From Begonia masoniana (taxonomy: Eukaryota > Streptophyta > Magnoliopsida > Cucurbitales > Begoniaceae), in the NCBI GenBank assembly GCA_022432975.1, contig CM039508.1, forward strand, positions 18,389,330 to 18,453,329: 64,000 nt of DNA. Reading direction: 5' to 3'. A program made the translations under genes and the position numbers. Each line of letters begins with the position of its first letter. Positions within the stretch are counted from its first letter, which is position 1. The notes beneath the pieces are model-generated. The model did not search any database. It had not been told where the DNA came from and was given only the letters and a program-made list of their open reading frames with translations. Positions 47,339 through 58,109 of the stretch are shown one piece after another.

Positions 47339-47354
47339 TTTAGGGTTAGGGTTT
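47339..47354 (+). promoter_or_regulatory. Telomere-like double TTTAGGG in LTR leader
   Basis: TTTAGGGTTAGGGTTT is identical to the copy at 18936 and sits at the same distance after the first donor-like site. Confidence 0.4.
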
Positions 47355-48166
47355 CGATTAAGGTTTTCGTTAAAAATGCGAATTAGGACTCGTAATTAAT
47401 AGGTTAGCCTTAATTAAGTATGTATTGAACGTATTTGACGTTATTGGACGAAGATAATTCAATTTGTGAAAAAAGTATAAATTTGGGAATTACGGGTTTT
47501 TAGAAATAACTCGTAATTGGAATTTCAAATTAACAAGCGTTAAGTCGTCGTTAATTACTTCGATTAATTAAGTTGAAACTTTAGGAATTGCCTTAGTTAA
47601 GGTTTTATTGAAATAGGACGTTTAGTAGTTTAAATTGGTTTTAACTACGAATGTTGCGTTTTGCCCAGACGAACGACGCTCGTGGACGAAGCTCAGCGAG
47701 CTACGGACGACAGGTAAGTCTCCGCGACTTGTTTGGCCGATTGGCCTACACCATAGGATCTTTTGTTGTTCGAGGAAATTGGAGAATTGTTTGTTTAAAT
47801 GCTTTGGTTGGGTAGTTAGGATTAGTTCTTTTGTAGGTTATGTCTGAGTGTCTTGATGGTACGTATGATGATTGATATGTTATGTTTATATCTGTTCATG
47901 CATCATAGTTTTAAAACGTCATGAAATGAATTTGAGCATAGTTTTCAGGAAAAAGAAATGCACGTAAAGGCAAGTAAAGTATCATGTAAACAACCCTCTG
48001 TATGTGGTTATCGGGGTGAGGTTCAGACCCGGCGTTCTGTGGTGAGCGGGTTTTCCTCCCTTCAGATGGTGTGGGCTGTCTAACCGCTTGACGGGCCCTA
48101 ACTATCTGCCGCGTGAATAGACTTCGGTAACCAAAAGAATGTCACCGGTGAAGGATGAATGAATGA

Positions 48167-49626
48167 AATGAATGAATGAATGAATGAATGAATGAATGAA
48201 TGAATGAATGAATGAATGAATGAATGAATGAATGAATGAATGAATGAATGAATGAATGAATGAATGAATGAATGAATGAATGAATGAATGAATGAATGAA
48301 TGAATGAATGAATGAATGAATGAATGAATGAATGAATGAATGAATGAATGAATGAATGAATGAATGAATGAATGAATGAATGAATGAATGAATGAATGAA
48401 TGAATGAATGAATGAATGAATGAATGAATGAATGAATGAATGAATGAATGAATGAATGAATGAATGAATGAATGAATGAATGAATGAATGAATGAATGAA
48501 TGAATGAATGAATGAATGAATGAATGAATGAATGAATGAATGAATGAATGAATGAATGAATGAATGAATGAATGAATGAATGAATGAATGAATGAATGAA
48601 TGAATGAATGAATGAATGAATGAATGAATGAATGAATGAATGAATGAATGAATGAATGAATGAATGAATGAATGAATGAATGAATGAATGAATGAATGAA
48701 TGAATGAATGAATGAATGAATGAATGAATGAATGAATGAATGAATGAATGAATGAATGAATGAATGAATGAATGAATGAATGAATGAATGAATGAATGAA
48801 TGAATGAATGAATGAATGAATGAATGAATGAATGAATGAATGAATGAATGAATGAATGAATGAATGAATGAATGAATGAATGAATGAATGAATGAATGAA
48901 TGAATGAATGAATGAATGAATGAATGAATGAATGAATGAATGAATGAATGAATGAATGAATGAATGAATGAATGAATGAATGAATGAATGAATGAATGAA
49001 TGAATGAATGAATGAATGAATGAATGAATGAATGAATGAATGAATGAATGAATGAATGAATGAATGAATGAATGAATGAATGAATGAATGAATGAATGAA
49101 TGAATGAATGAATGAATGAATGAATGAATGAATGAATGAATGAATGAATGAATGAATGAATGAATGAATGAATGAATGAATGAATGAATGAATGAATGAA
49201 TGAATGAATGAATGAATGAATGAATGAATGAATGAATGAATGAATGAATGAATGAATGAATGAATGAATGAATGAATGAATGAATGAATGAATGAATGAA
49301 TGAATGAATGAATGAATGAATGAATGAATGAATGAATGAATGAATGAATGAATGAATGAATGAATGAATGAATGAATGAATGAATGAATGAATGAATGAA
49401 TGAATGAATGAATGAATGAATGAATGAATGAATGAATGAATGAATGAATGAATGAATGAATGAATGAATGAATGAATGAATGAATGAATGAATGAATGAA
49501 TGAATGAATGAATGAATGAATGAATGAATGAATGAATGAATGAATGAATGAATGAATGAATGAATGAATGAATGAATGAATGAATGAATGAATGAATGAA
49601 TGAATGAATGAATGAATGAATGAATG
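48167..49626. repeat. Uninterrupted GAAT tetranucleotide tract, about 1.46 kb
   Basis: Pure (TGAA)n of roughly 365 units shows no substitution that I could see. It sits where the sister LTR has its 52-bp array. On the minus strand one frame is fully open (repeating Phe-Ile-His-Ser) but has no ATG. Assembly length should be treated with caution. Confidence 0.97.
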
Positions 49627-49899
49627 TTATGGAAATGTTTTGATTGGTTGTAGGTTGATACGGTTAAGCTCGATGTTTAGATACATCCACGCAGTTGGAC
49701 TCCGCAAAGTCTGACCCGAGTCGATTGAGTTTAGGATACAGTTAAATTGGATTTTAGTGGGATTATGGTGACTTTGGTTGTTGGTTTACTGAAATGAAGG
49801 GTTTGTGCTCTCTGGAAATCAGATTCCAGAGAAATTGATGAATTAAGTCGAGGAGTAAAAAGTGAAGTGTTAAAGTTTTGAAGTCTGAAAGAGAAGGAA

Positions 49900-51362
49900 T
49901 CGCTGCATGCTTGCAGCGATCGATCTCTGCTGCAGAGCAGAGATCGATCGCTGCTATAGTTAGCAGCGATCGGATCGCTGCATGCTTGCAGCGATCGATC
50001 TCTGCTGCAGAGCAGAGATCGATCGCTGCTATAGTTAGCAGCGATCGGATCGCTGCATGCTTGCAGCGATCGATCTCTGCTGCAGAGCAGAGATCGATCG
50101 CTGCTATAGTTAGCAGCGATCGGATCGCTGCATGCTTGCAGCGATCGATCTCTGCTGCAGAGCAGAGATCGATCGCTGCTATAGTTAGCAGCGATCGGAT
50201 CGCTGCATGCTTGCAGCGATCGATCTCTGCTGCAGAGCAGAGATCGATCGCTGCTATAGTTAGCAGCGATCGGATCGCTGCATGCTTGCAGCGATCGATC
50301 TCTGCTGCAGAGCAGAGATCGATCGCTGCTATAGTTAGCAGCGATCGGATCGCTGCATGCTTGCAGCGATCGATCTCTGCTGCAGAGCAGAGATCGATCG
50401 CTGCTATAGTTAGCAGCGATCGGATCGCTGCATGCTTGCAGCGATCGATCTCTGCTGCAGAGCAGAGATCGATCGCTGCTATAGTTAGCAGCGATCGGAT
50501 CGCTGCATGCTTGCAGCGATCGATCTCTGCTGCAGAGCAGAGATCGATCGCTGCTATAGTTAGCAGCGATCGGATCGCTGCATGCTTGCAGCGATCGATC
50601 TCTGCTGCAGAGCAGAGATCGATCGCTGCTATAGTTAGCAGCGATCGGATCGCTGCATGCTTGCAGCGATCGATCTCTGCTGCAGAGCAGAGATCGATCG
50701 CTGCTATAGTTAGCAGCGATCGGATCGCTGCATGCTTGCAGCGATCGATCTCTGCTGCAGAGCAGAGATCGATCGCTGCTATAGTTAGCAGCGATCGGAT
50801 CGCTGCATGCTTGCAGCGATCGATCTCTGCTGCAGAGCAGAGATCGATCGCTGCTATAGTTAGCAGCGATCGGATCGCTGCATGCTTGCAGCGATCGATC
50901 TCTGCTGCAGAGCAGAGATCGATCGCTGCTATAGTTAGCAGCGATCGGATCGCTGCATGCTTGCAGCGATCGATCTCTGCTGCAGAGCAGAGATCGATCG
51001 CTGCTATAGTTAGCAGCGATCGGATCGCTGCATGCTTGCAGCGATCGATCTCTGCTGCAGAGCAGAGATCGATCGCTGCTATAGTTAGCAGCGATCGGAT
51101 CGCTGCATGCTTGCAGCGATCGATCTCTGCTGCAGAGCAGAGATCGATCGCTGCTATAGTTAGCAGCGATCGGATCGCTGCATGCTTGCAGCGATCGATC
51201 TCTGCTGCAGAGCAGAGATCGATCGCTGCTATAGTTAGCAGCGATCGGATCGCTGCATGCTTGCAGCGATCGATCTCTGCTGCAGAGCAGAGATCGATCG
51301 CTGCTATAGTTAGCAGCGATCGGATCGCTGCATGCTTGCAGCGATCGATCTCTGCTGCAGAG
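49900..51362. repeat. 75-bp hairpin array, 19 full copies
   Basis: The period is 75 bp, with CATGCTTGCAGC at 49906 and every 75 bases to 51331; the units appear identical. Each unit holds three inverted repeats: a 19-bp pair with a 4-nt loop (arms starting GCAGCGATCGATC), CGATCGCTGCT/AGCAGCGATCG with loop ATAGTT, and GATCGCTGCA/TGCAGCGATC with loop TGCT. Because 75 is divisible by three, long frames run on both strands; they are artefacts. Confidence 0.95.
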
Positions 51363-51679
51363 CTTTGTTGACGTTTTAGGGTTAAGATATTTTGGAGAAA
51401 CCTCGTTTTTGTACGAAAACACGTTAGTTGTTTTCTAAAGGTTAATAGAGTTGGAGTATTTCTACCTAGGTTATCAGTTAGCGTTTTTGCAACTCGGTTT
51501 ATATTTTTTAACGTGCATATTATAGGTTCGTGACTCGCCGTGGCAACACGAACAAAGCTGCAACTCTCGGACAACAGGTAAGTTCATACGCATAGGTTTG
51601 GCCCTTAAAGCCCTACATCTCGGAGATACTAGGTTAAAAATGTCGTCGGGTTATCGTTGCACCGCTGCCTTTAAAATCA

Positions 51680-51860
51680 CATCTTCCGTCTGACGTCATC
51701 TCTCCACATTTTCCGCCCAGATCACTACAGCTTCCATCTGACGTCATCTCTCCACATCTTCCGTCCAGTTCACTACATCTTCCGTCTGACGTCATCTCTC
51801 CACATCTTCTGCCTAGTTCACTACATCTTCCGTCTGACGTCATCCATCCACATCTTCCGC
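51680..51860. repeat. 48-bp TGACGTCA array in LTR E
   Basis: Four units with a 48-bp period contain TTCCGTCTGACGTCATCTCT and CACATCTTCCGCCCAGTTCA. The core TTCCGTCTGACGTCATCTC is shared with the 77-bp array of element C. Confidence 0.9.
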
Positions 51861-52925
51861 CCAGTTCACTTCTGCCGGTGAACAGTAAAATTCTACCTGT
51901 AGTTCACTTCTGTCGGTGAATAGTTCACTTCTGCTTGTAATTTACATCTTCCGCCCTACGTCATCTGCCTACGTCATCCGCCCTCTTCTTCTGCCCCGGT
52001 TTGTTTACATTCTTCGCCTTACTTCTCCGCCCAATTTAATTGCTTCTTCTGCCCTATATCACCTGATCCTGTCATTCACTATAGCCCTTCTTCCGGCATG
52101 ACTTCCAGTTTTTGTTTCTCATTTTATTAGGTTTCCCACTACATGTCAGTCGTCCATTTCTGTCTGTTTATTTTCATCGTCCATTTCTGTCTCCCCGTTT
52201 GCAATTCTCCATGTCTCCCTACACTCGTCCAGAGAAGGTTTACGTCCAAATTCTTAAGTGTTCCAGTCTTCCTGCTTTCCCTTCTGTCATTCGTTCTGTA
52301 GTCTGATCTTAACTGTTTCCCGTTTTGCTTTTAAATCCAGAGAATGTTTTCTCTCTCTGTAAAGTTTTAAGGGTTTGTTTTAAAGGTTCAGTCTGTTTAT
52401 TTTAAGTTAAAAATACTAATATGTCTCGTTTCCTGTTAAATGTCCAGAGTGACGGCTCCTCGGCCCCGATTGGGTCTGGGGCTGTCACAGTTAGTCCAAG
52501 TATGGTTGAAGGTTTTGCATGGAGAGGAGCCTTCGAGTGTTTGTGATAGTTCAACCGAGAATAAGGAATTTTTGCCAGATGAATGTTCGGTTGAGTGATG
52601 CTAGGATTCTGCTTCCATGGTAGATTTTGGCTGGGTCTGAGCACCTTGCTTTGGTCGGAGGTTGAGCAAGGCGAGATGTAAACACATTATTTTTATATTA
52701 ATTACTTTTCAAGTAAAATTTTTGTGTTATTCATGGTCGAGTTAGTTTAAGTTGACTTGAATTTTCATGATCGGTTAATGTTATGGCACGTAAGATTTTT
52801 TTTGGTAATTGGTCAAGCCAATAAAATTTAGAGAGAGGTATCACATGGTTAAATGTTGCGAACAATTAATATTTGGTAATTTATAATTAACCCCATTAGA
52901 GTTATGAAAAATGTTTAGGTTTAAA

Positions 52926-53900
52926 TATCAATTTGAATAATTAATTAAAGAAATTGTTATATTAAGGAATGTGTTTAATATAGAGGTAGAAAAAGGACGA
53001 TAGTGATTTCGAGTAGCAAAACCTCTGATTCACACAACCATGTGCAAGATTTTGAGTTGAGACAACGTTTTGGAAGGATAAGTCGTTTCTAAACTCTATT
53101 TTTGTGTTTCGAGTTTAGAGTTAATATTCGATTCAAACTCGAGGTTAGAAACTCAATTCCTTTGGTTGTTTCTGAGTTATTTTAGTATATAAATGTTGTG
53201 CAGGTTATGAATCGATTGGGGTAACAAGCAGTGGAAGCGGGACGAGTTTCTGCTGTTCCCGTCATTGGAATACACTAAGTGTCGACTAATGTGAAAGGCC
53301 GGTTGACACTCAAAGTGTCGACCATTGCGAAGTGGTTGGTCGACACATCAAGGTGGTCGACCCGTGTCTAATATTATATATATACTATAATTTATTATAT
53401 TATACAAATATCAATTTAAATAATTAATTAAAGAAATTATTATATTATAAAAAAAGGTTTAGGAAACCTTTATTTGGGCAGTAAGTGTGTCGCGTGCGAG
53501 GGAGAATGAAAAAGAGGTAGAAAAAGAGACGATAGTGATTTCGAGTAGCAAAACCTCTGATTCACACAACCATGTGCAAGATTTTGAGTTGAGACAACGT
53601 TTTGGAAGGATAAGTCGTTTCTAAACTCTATTTTTGTGTTTCGAGTTGAGAGTTAATATTCGATTCAAACTCGAGGTTAGAAACTCAATTCCTTTGGTTG
53701 TTTCTGAGTTATTTTAGTATATAAATGTTGTGCAGGGTTATGAATCGATTGGGGTAACAAGCAGTGGAAGCGGGACGAGTTTCTGCTGTTCCCGTCATTG
53801 GAATACACGTAAGTGTCGACTAATGTGAAAGGCCGGTTGACACTTCAAAGTGTCGACCATTGCGAAGTGGTTGGTCGACACATCAAGGTGTCGACCCTTG
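52926..53900. repeat. Tandem duplication of about 480 bp
   Basis: Two direct copies (about 52926-53405 and 53406-53895) share long near-identical stretches, for example AAACCTCTGATTCACACAAC and GGGTAACAAGCAGTGGAAGC. The second copy has an extra segment with TTTGGGCAGTAAGTGTGTCG. The few differences indicate a fairly recent event. Confidence 0.88.
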
Positions 53901-54110
53901 CTTGAAAGTGTCGACACCCCTATTAAAACAAAATCGAATAATAGTCGACCCTTGATTGAAGGTATCTGCCCTTGCCCCAGAAGGGTCGATTGGTGCGGTC
54001 GACCCCTACCCTGAAGGGTTGATCGATGCGGTCGACCCCTGCCTGTAAGAGTTACCCTGTTCAAGTAACATTGAACAAGAGTCGACCACTATCCTAAAGG
54101 GGTCGACCCC
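53800..54110. repeat. GTCGAC-rich degenerate minisatellite
   Basis: GTCGACC or GTCGACA occurs about every 15-35 bases, often as AAGTGTCGACC or GGTCGACCCCT, after two CAAAGTGTCGACCATTGCG-type copies in the duplicated unit. The open minus-strand frame follows from the repeats. Confidence 0.7.
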
Positions 54111-54586
54111 TGTAGAGTTTGAATGTCATACAGTAATTTATCCTTTTTGTTTGAGTTTTTAGTCTCGATTTAGGGTCTATTTATTATCCTTAGTGTTTTG
54201 ATTGAAATTTCTATGTCAGTTTTGTTTAGGTTATGATGGTGCTTCCGAGTTTGATGCTTATTTCTGATAAAGTGTCTCGGTTGTTTGTAAGACTGTTGTT
54301 TTCATTGTGGTAGAGATTTCTATAGTGTTTTGCATTGCATTACATCTTTTTCAAAATCTTATTTTGGTGGATTGACACCTATGAAAAACCATAACAGGCA
54401 TGGTTGCCAACAATTGAACCTAGCCCACTGATAGCTTGTCGAGCCTGTTTTAAAATGATATAAAATATTTAATGATATATAAATCTTCGATGGCACGAGG
54501 CGCCTATTTTTAAAATGAGAAGAAAATGATTTTTGAATACAAATCCATGCACTATATTATATGACTATCTCATAGCTTTTAAGAAA

Positions 54587-54685
54587 GAAATATTAAATCA
54601 GTTTTCACATATATTTGAGTTTGGTATAGTGTTCCAAAATATTAAATCAGTTTTTACATATATTTGAGTTTGGTATAGTGTTCCC
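54587..54685. repeat. 49-bp direct duplication
   Basis: Two tandem copies of a unit contain AATATTAAATCAGTTTT, ACATATATTTGAGTTTGG and TATAGTGTTCC. Confidence 0.85.
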
Positions 54686-56642
54686 TGCTAGTTAGTCGTT
54701 CACCTTAAAAGACCCATTCTTTTCCTCCAAGTTAAGATCGTGGAAGTTGATGGTAAAGCTGTTTCCTGAGGAGTGGTTCCCCTTTTATTCTCCTCGTTAC
54801 CTTTCAAGTGTTTGTCTTCCTTGAGTGATGAATTCTTTATTTATTTATTCCCTTATTTCAAGCTTATATAAATTTTAGGGTATTTAATACTTTATTTTTT
54901 GCACAATATTTCGCTAGGTTAGTTGAGTTTTACAATAATTTATTTTTATGTGATCATTATGTAGATTTCGACTCACTCTTTGTGGATTAGGCCTCAGTCT
55001 AAGTTCAAGTCTTCCACTGTAAGTTAATCTTGTGTTGGACGATTGAGTCTTCTATGAGGATCGGGTCGTTCGGCCCAATATTTATGCCTAGGCTCGCCTT
55101 CGGGATCGTGGCACGATTCCACCAAGGTAAGTATCTTGGATTTTTTTTTTTTTTGACTTACAGAATTTGGAAGAAGAGTATTAGAGGGAAGGATTTCATT
55201 TCTTTTCTTACAAAGAATAACACGAATTTGGCCCTAAAAATGGCCAAATTCAAAGATAATTTAGGAAGGAAACGTTTATTGAATGTGTTTCCTTACGTTG
55301 CAGATGGGGAATCAACCATAATTTAGGGTGATCATTTCCTTAGTTGGGTAATTAGGGATCAATCCGTGATTAGGGCTTGATTGAGCTGATTTTGGAAAAT
55401 AATGTTGATTGATGCAGAGTTGGAAAATTTATTGTTGTAAATTATGAATAACTTTGATATGTTATAGTTGACATGGATAACTAACTATATCAACACACTC
55501 AATATTTTATTTTCTCAACTTACAAAATGAAGTATAAAATTAATAAGAACTGATACATCTCATTAAAAGTGGCCAACAGTACTGAATAAAATATAAATAG
55601 TCAACAATATTGCAAATGTTGTTCTTGAGGAAGAAACCAAACAGAAGACCAATGAGTACTCTTCTACGAAGGTATTATCTATAATAAGAGGAAACACAAA
55701 TGAGGTAAGTTAAACACACTGTTGGAGTTGTCAACAAATTTTTATCAAATCAAGGCGCAAAACATTAAAATGTTCTAAAGTGGATTGGTATATCTTAATG
55801 ATATTTGTGAAATCAACTTGTGTTTTGAAATTAATGAACTTTTTCTAGTAGGCTATACCAGTGCATATATGACTTGAGACAGTCTCCACCATAGTAAAAT
55901 CAGAGTATTTCATTATATTTGTAGGACATGATATATTATGATAATCTCAATTGCTAAAATTAGTTTAATTTGAGCAAGTATTCAGTTTTTCATTGAAGAT
56001 CTATAACATATCATTAGATTCGTGAAGTGTTAGGAAACAAGTATATCTTGATAAATTCACGCAAATGAAAATAACATGAACATGATGACAAAGATCTTGC
56101 AAAAAAAGAAACACGAATTACGTTGAAGTTATGCAGAACTACCACCTACCTCATTTAGGAGGGTGAGATTTGTTGAAATGTGTGGCATCCTTAAATGTTA
56201 AGGGACACAAATATAATGCAATTTTCCTCTTCGGTTTGACTTGTGTCTTCTGCCATGAGGAGACATTATTTTATTTTTGTGTCCAAGTCTCCCATAAATC
56301 GGGACTTGCATAGAGAACTTTAGCATCCAAAAATTGAAAGTTAGCATAAGACATTGGATTCGAAAAAAAGGAAACTTAGAAATTTTGAGTGTTTATTTTT
56401 ATCTATTGTTTCTCTTACTATAGTTTAATATGCGAGAAAATATTCACTCAAGTCTTTGCACATTCATTATCATTTTTTATTTGTTATTAAGAATAAAAAT
56501 ATATGGTTACGTGTATTAGTAGTTTTTCTGTTATTTTACTTTCTTGACTGGTTTCTTTCTTTCTCCTCTGTATACAAAGGAGAAGTGTTGTCCTCTGGTA
56601 AAGCTAGTAATGGAGATACAGTTTCTCTCTTTTCTCTTAATA

Positions 56643-56654
56643 TGGTATCAAAGC
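56643..56654 (+). promoter_or_regulatory. Primer-binding site of a copia relic
   Basis: TGGTATCAAAGC matches 11 of 12 bases of the initiator tRNA-Met site and stands shortly before copia-type gag sequence. The LTR upstream cannot be delimited with confidence (TGTTGAAATG near 56173 is a candidate start). Confidence 0.6.
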
Positions 56655-56789
56655 TCCACGAAAATTCCATGCCATATCTCGAGTTTCTTCTCTTCTTCCT
56701 TGAAATTTCTCACATGACTCGTTCAAAATTAGCTGCGATAGCAACAAGTTCATGATCTTTTGCATCAAATTCATACATGGATGATTGCA

Positions 56790-57480
56790 CAGACCCTATT
56801 TCCTGCACAACGGAGATCATCCAGGTTTAGTACTGGTTTCTCCATTGGTTCGAATTTCAATACATGGAAACGAGCTATGATTATGGCCTTGAATGCTAAA
56901 AAAAATTGTTCTTCGTTGACGGATCAATTTGTCGCCCATCTGCAACAAATATTCTTTTTCCTTCTTGGTCTGGGGTTATTAGTATGGTAACCTCATGGAT
57001 TCTTAATTCAATTTCAAAGGAAATCTGATGTGATCCAATGATCAGATTTTAATGATGGAGCCACTGCCAACTATAAGTAAGATCTTCTCACTAGTAGTTT
57101 AGGAAGAACGACAAAGAGTGATCGGAATTATACCACATTCTGGTTTAGTGGCACTAAATTCCTCCTCTACAAATCACAATAATTTTCAAAAAGCAAAGAA
57201 GGGTAGACCCTTTTGCACACACTGCAAGATGACAGGTCATACTATTGAAAAGTGTTACAAAATCCATGGTTTTCCTACAAGTTACAAACATAAACATCAG
57301 AAAACCACTGTAAATCAACCGAGACGTGATGATGATGGAACTTTGGCACCAAAAACAGTTACTATTAATCCTTCTCATACAACCTTGCCTCTCTTCTCTG
57401 TTCCCCCACTGCCCTCCTTCCCTTGAAACTCTGCTTCCGGTTCCACCTCAAAACTCTGCTTCCGGTTCAACCTCTATGCT
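56790..57480 (+). pseudogene. gag: Ty1/copia gag relic
   Basis: Across three frames the order of a plant copia gag is readable: PYFLHNGDHPGLVLVS, then SNFNTWKRAMIMALNAK, then FVDGSICRPSATNI and ISMVTSWILNSISKEI. The zinc knuckle FCTHCKMTGHTIEKCYKIHG follows near 57210, a CX2CX4HX4C motif. Several frameshifts disable it. No protease, integrase or reverse transcriptase follows, so the element is truncated. Confidence 0.88.
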
Positions 57481-57759
57481 TCCACTCAATTCTTCACTTT
57501 CATCCTCTTCTCCATCCATTTCTTCTTCTCTTACCTCACAAAGTATAATATAATTTCTAGTGGTAGGATAATATGATGTAAATTTTTAAGCAAAAAGTCG
57601 ATTTATCTTCTCTTTTTCAATTAGTTTCACCTAATTAATTCTTAATAGGTATGTGGTGAAGAATTCCAAGGTAAACAATGTTGTTTGCTAAATTGACAAG
57701 TATTACAAAAGAAACTATTATCAAACTTAGGAACAGAGAAAGGCAGAAGTGAGACTGGT

Positions 57760-58105
57760 AGTGAGAGCGGAAGGACTTGAGGCTGAAGAGGAAATTGAGG
57801 GGGATTTGTATAGACCATGAGAAGGTGGACGTTTCTTGGAGGACGAGGAGGAGAAATTTGTTTGAACAGGATTAATCTGAGTTGAGCGAAGTTGTATTAT
57901 GACCAACGATTTGAGAAGAATGGTATCGCTGATGGAGGAGAGTATCCAGGACATGAGGAGTCGATTGAAACGCTGCCAGGTATTAAAATCCTGAGAGGAA
58001 ATGTTATACAGAAATTGAGGAGGGGGAACAAAAGAGTCGTCTACGAATCTAACCCATTTGCTATAACGACAACAAAAGAGTTGTAGATCAATGATGGAAG
58101 TCTAC
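57760..58105 (-). pseudogene. Second copia-type gag fragment, minus strand
   Basis: The minus strand reads KWVRFVDDSFVPPPQFLYNI, then FNTWQRFNRLLMSWILSSIS and DTILLKSLV. This resembles the FVDGS...W...N..V.SWILNSIS part of plant copia gag, with different residues from the plus-strand relic. It is a fragment of another element or an inverted, diverged copy. Confidence 0.6.
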
Positions 58106-58109
58106 ACTG

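Larger units (their letters stand above)
46714..51362 (+). mobile_element. Nested LTR with GAAT tract and 75-bp array; right end missing
   Basis: It starts TGTAATATCCGGCTTG, the same family as 18295-21162. It has the donor TACCCTCG|GTATGT at 47291, a 45-nt middle segment 47669-47713 between GCCCAG and GTAAG, and the hairpin GGCCGATTGGCC at 47735-47746. The expected LTR end (GGTGTTACA) and the repeat of the 5' target GTAAC are missing: the 75-bp array runs straight into LTR E. About 40 bp of LTR E that should follow CATCTAAGGTAAC are also gone, so a deletion or an assembly join is likely. Confidence 0.85.
46171..52489 (+). mobile_element. Gypsy LTR (LTR E), interrupted by a nested LTR
   Basis: The left part starts TGTAACACAAGAG and follows the minus-strand reading of LTR A through CATCTAAGGTAAC. 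The right part resumes at about 51363 with TTTGTTGACGTTTTAGGG and ends GGGGCTGTCACA. It keeps the middle exon-like segment GTTCGTGACTCGCCGTGG...ACAACAG before GTAAGTTC at 51576. The flanks TAAAG and GTTAG do not match, and no primer-binding site follows, so it is either a solo LTR with a damaged target site or an LTR whose internal region was deleted. Confidence 0.82.
52490..56170. other. Non-coding region, possibly eroded LTR sequence
   Basis: Apart from the repeats listed separately, I see no gene. A donor-like CCAAGGTAAGTATC occurs near 55120, after GGATCGTGGCACGATTCC, an arrangement that recalls an LTR leader. Short ORFs have no recognisable domains. Confidence 0.4.

Noticed and set aside
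49731..51574. Open frames of 497-603 codons on both strands
   Set aside because: Product of the 75-bp array, open in several frames at once; the surrounding sequence is LTR.
46166..52494. Target duplication for LTR E
   Set aside because: TAAAG and GTTAG differ; the LTR may have lost its original flank.
56456..56755. 99-codon frame as a membrane protein
   Set aside because: It spans probable copia LTR and primer-binding site; hydrophobicity comes from T-rich sequence.
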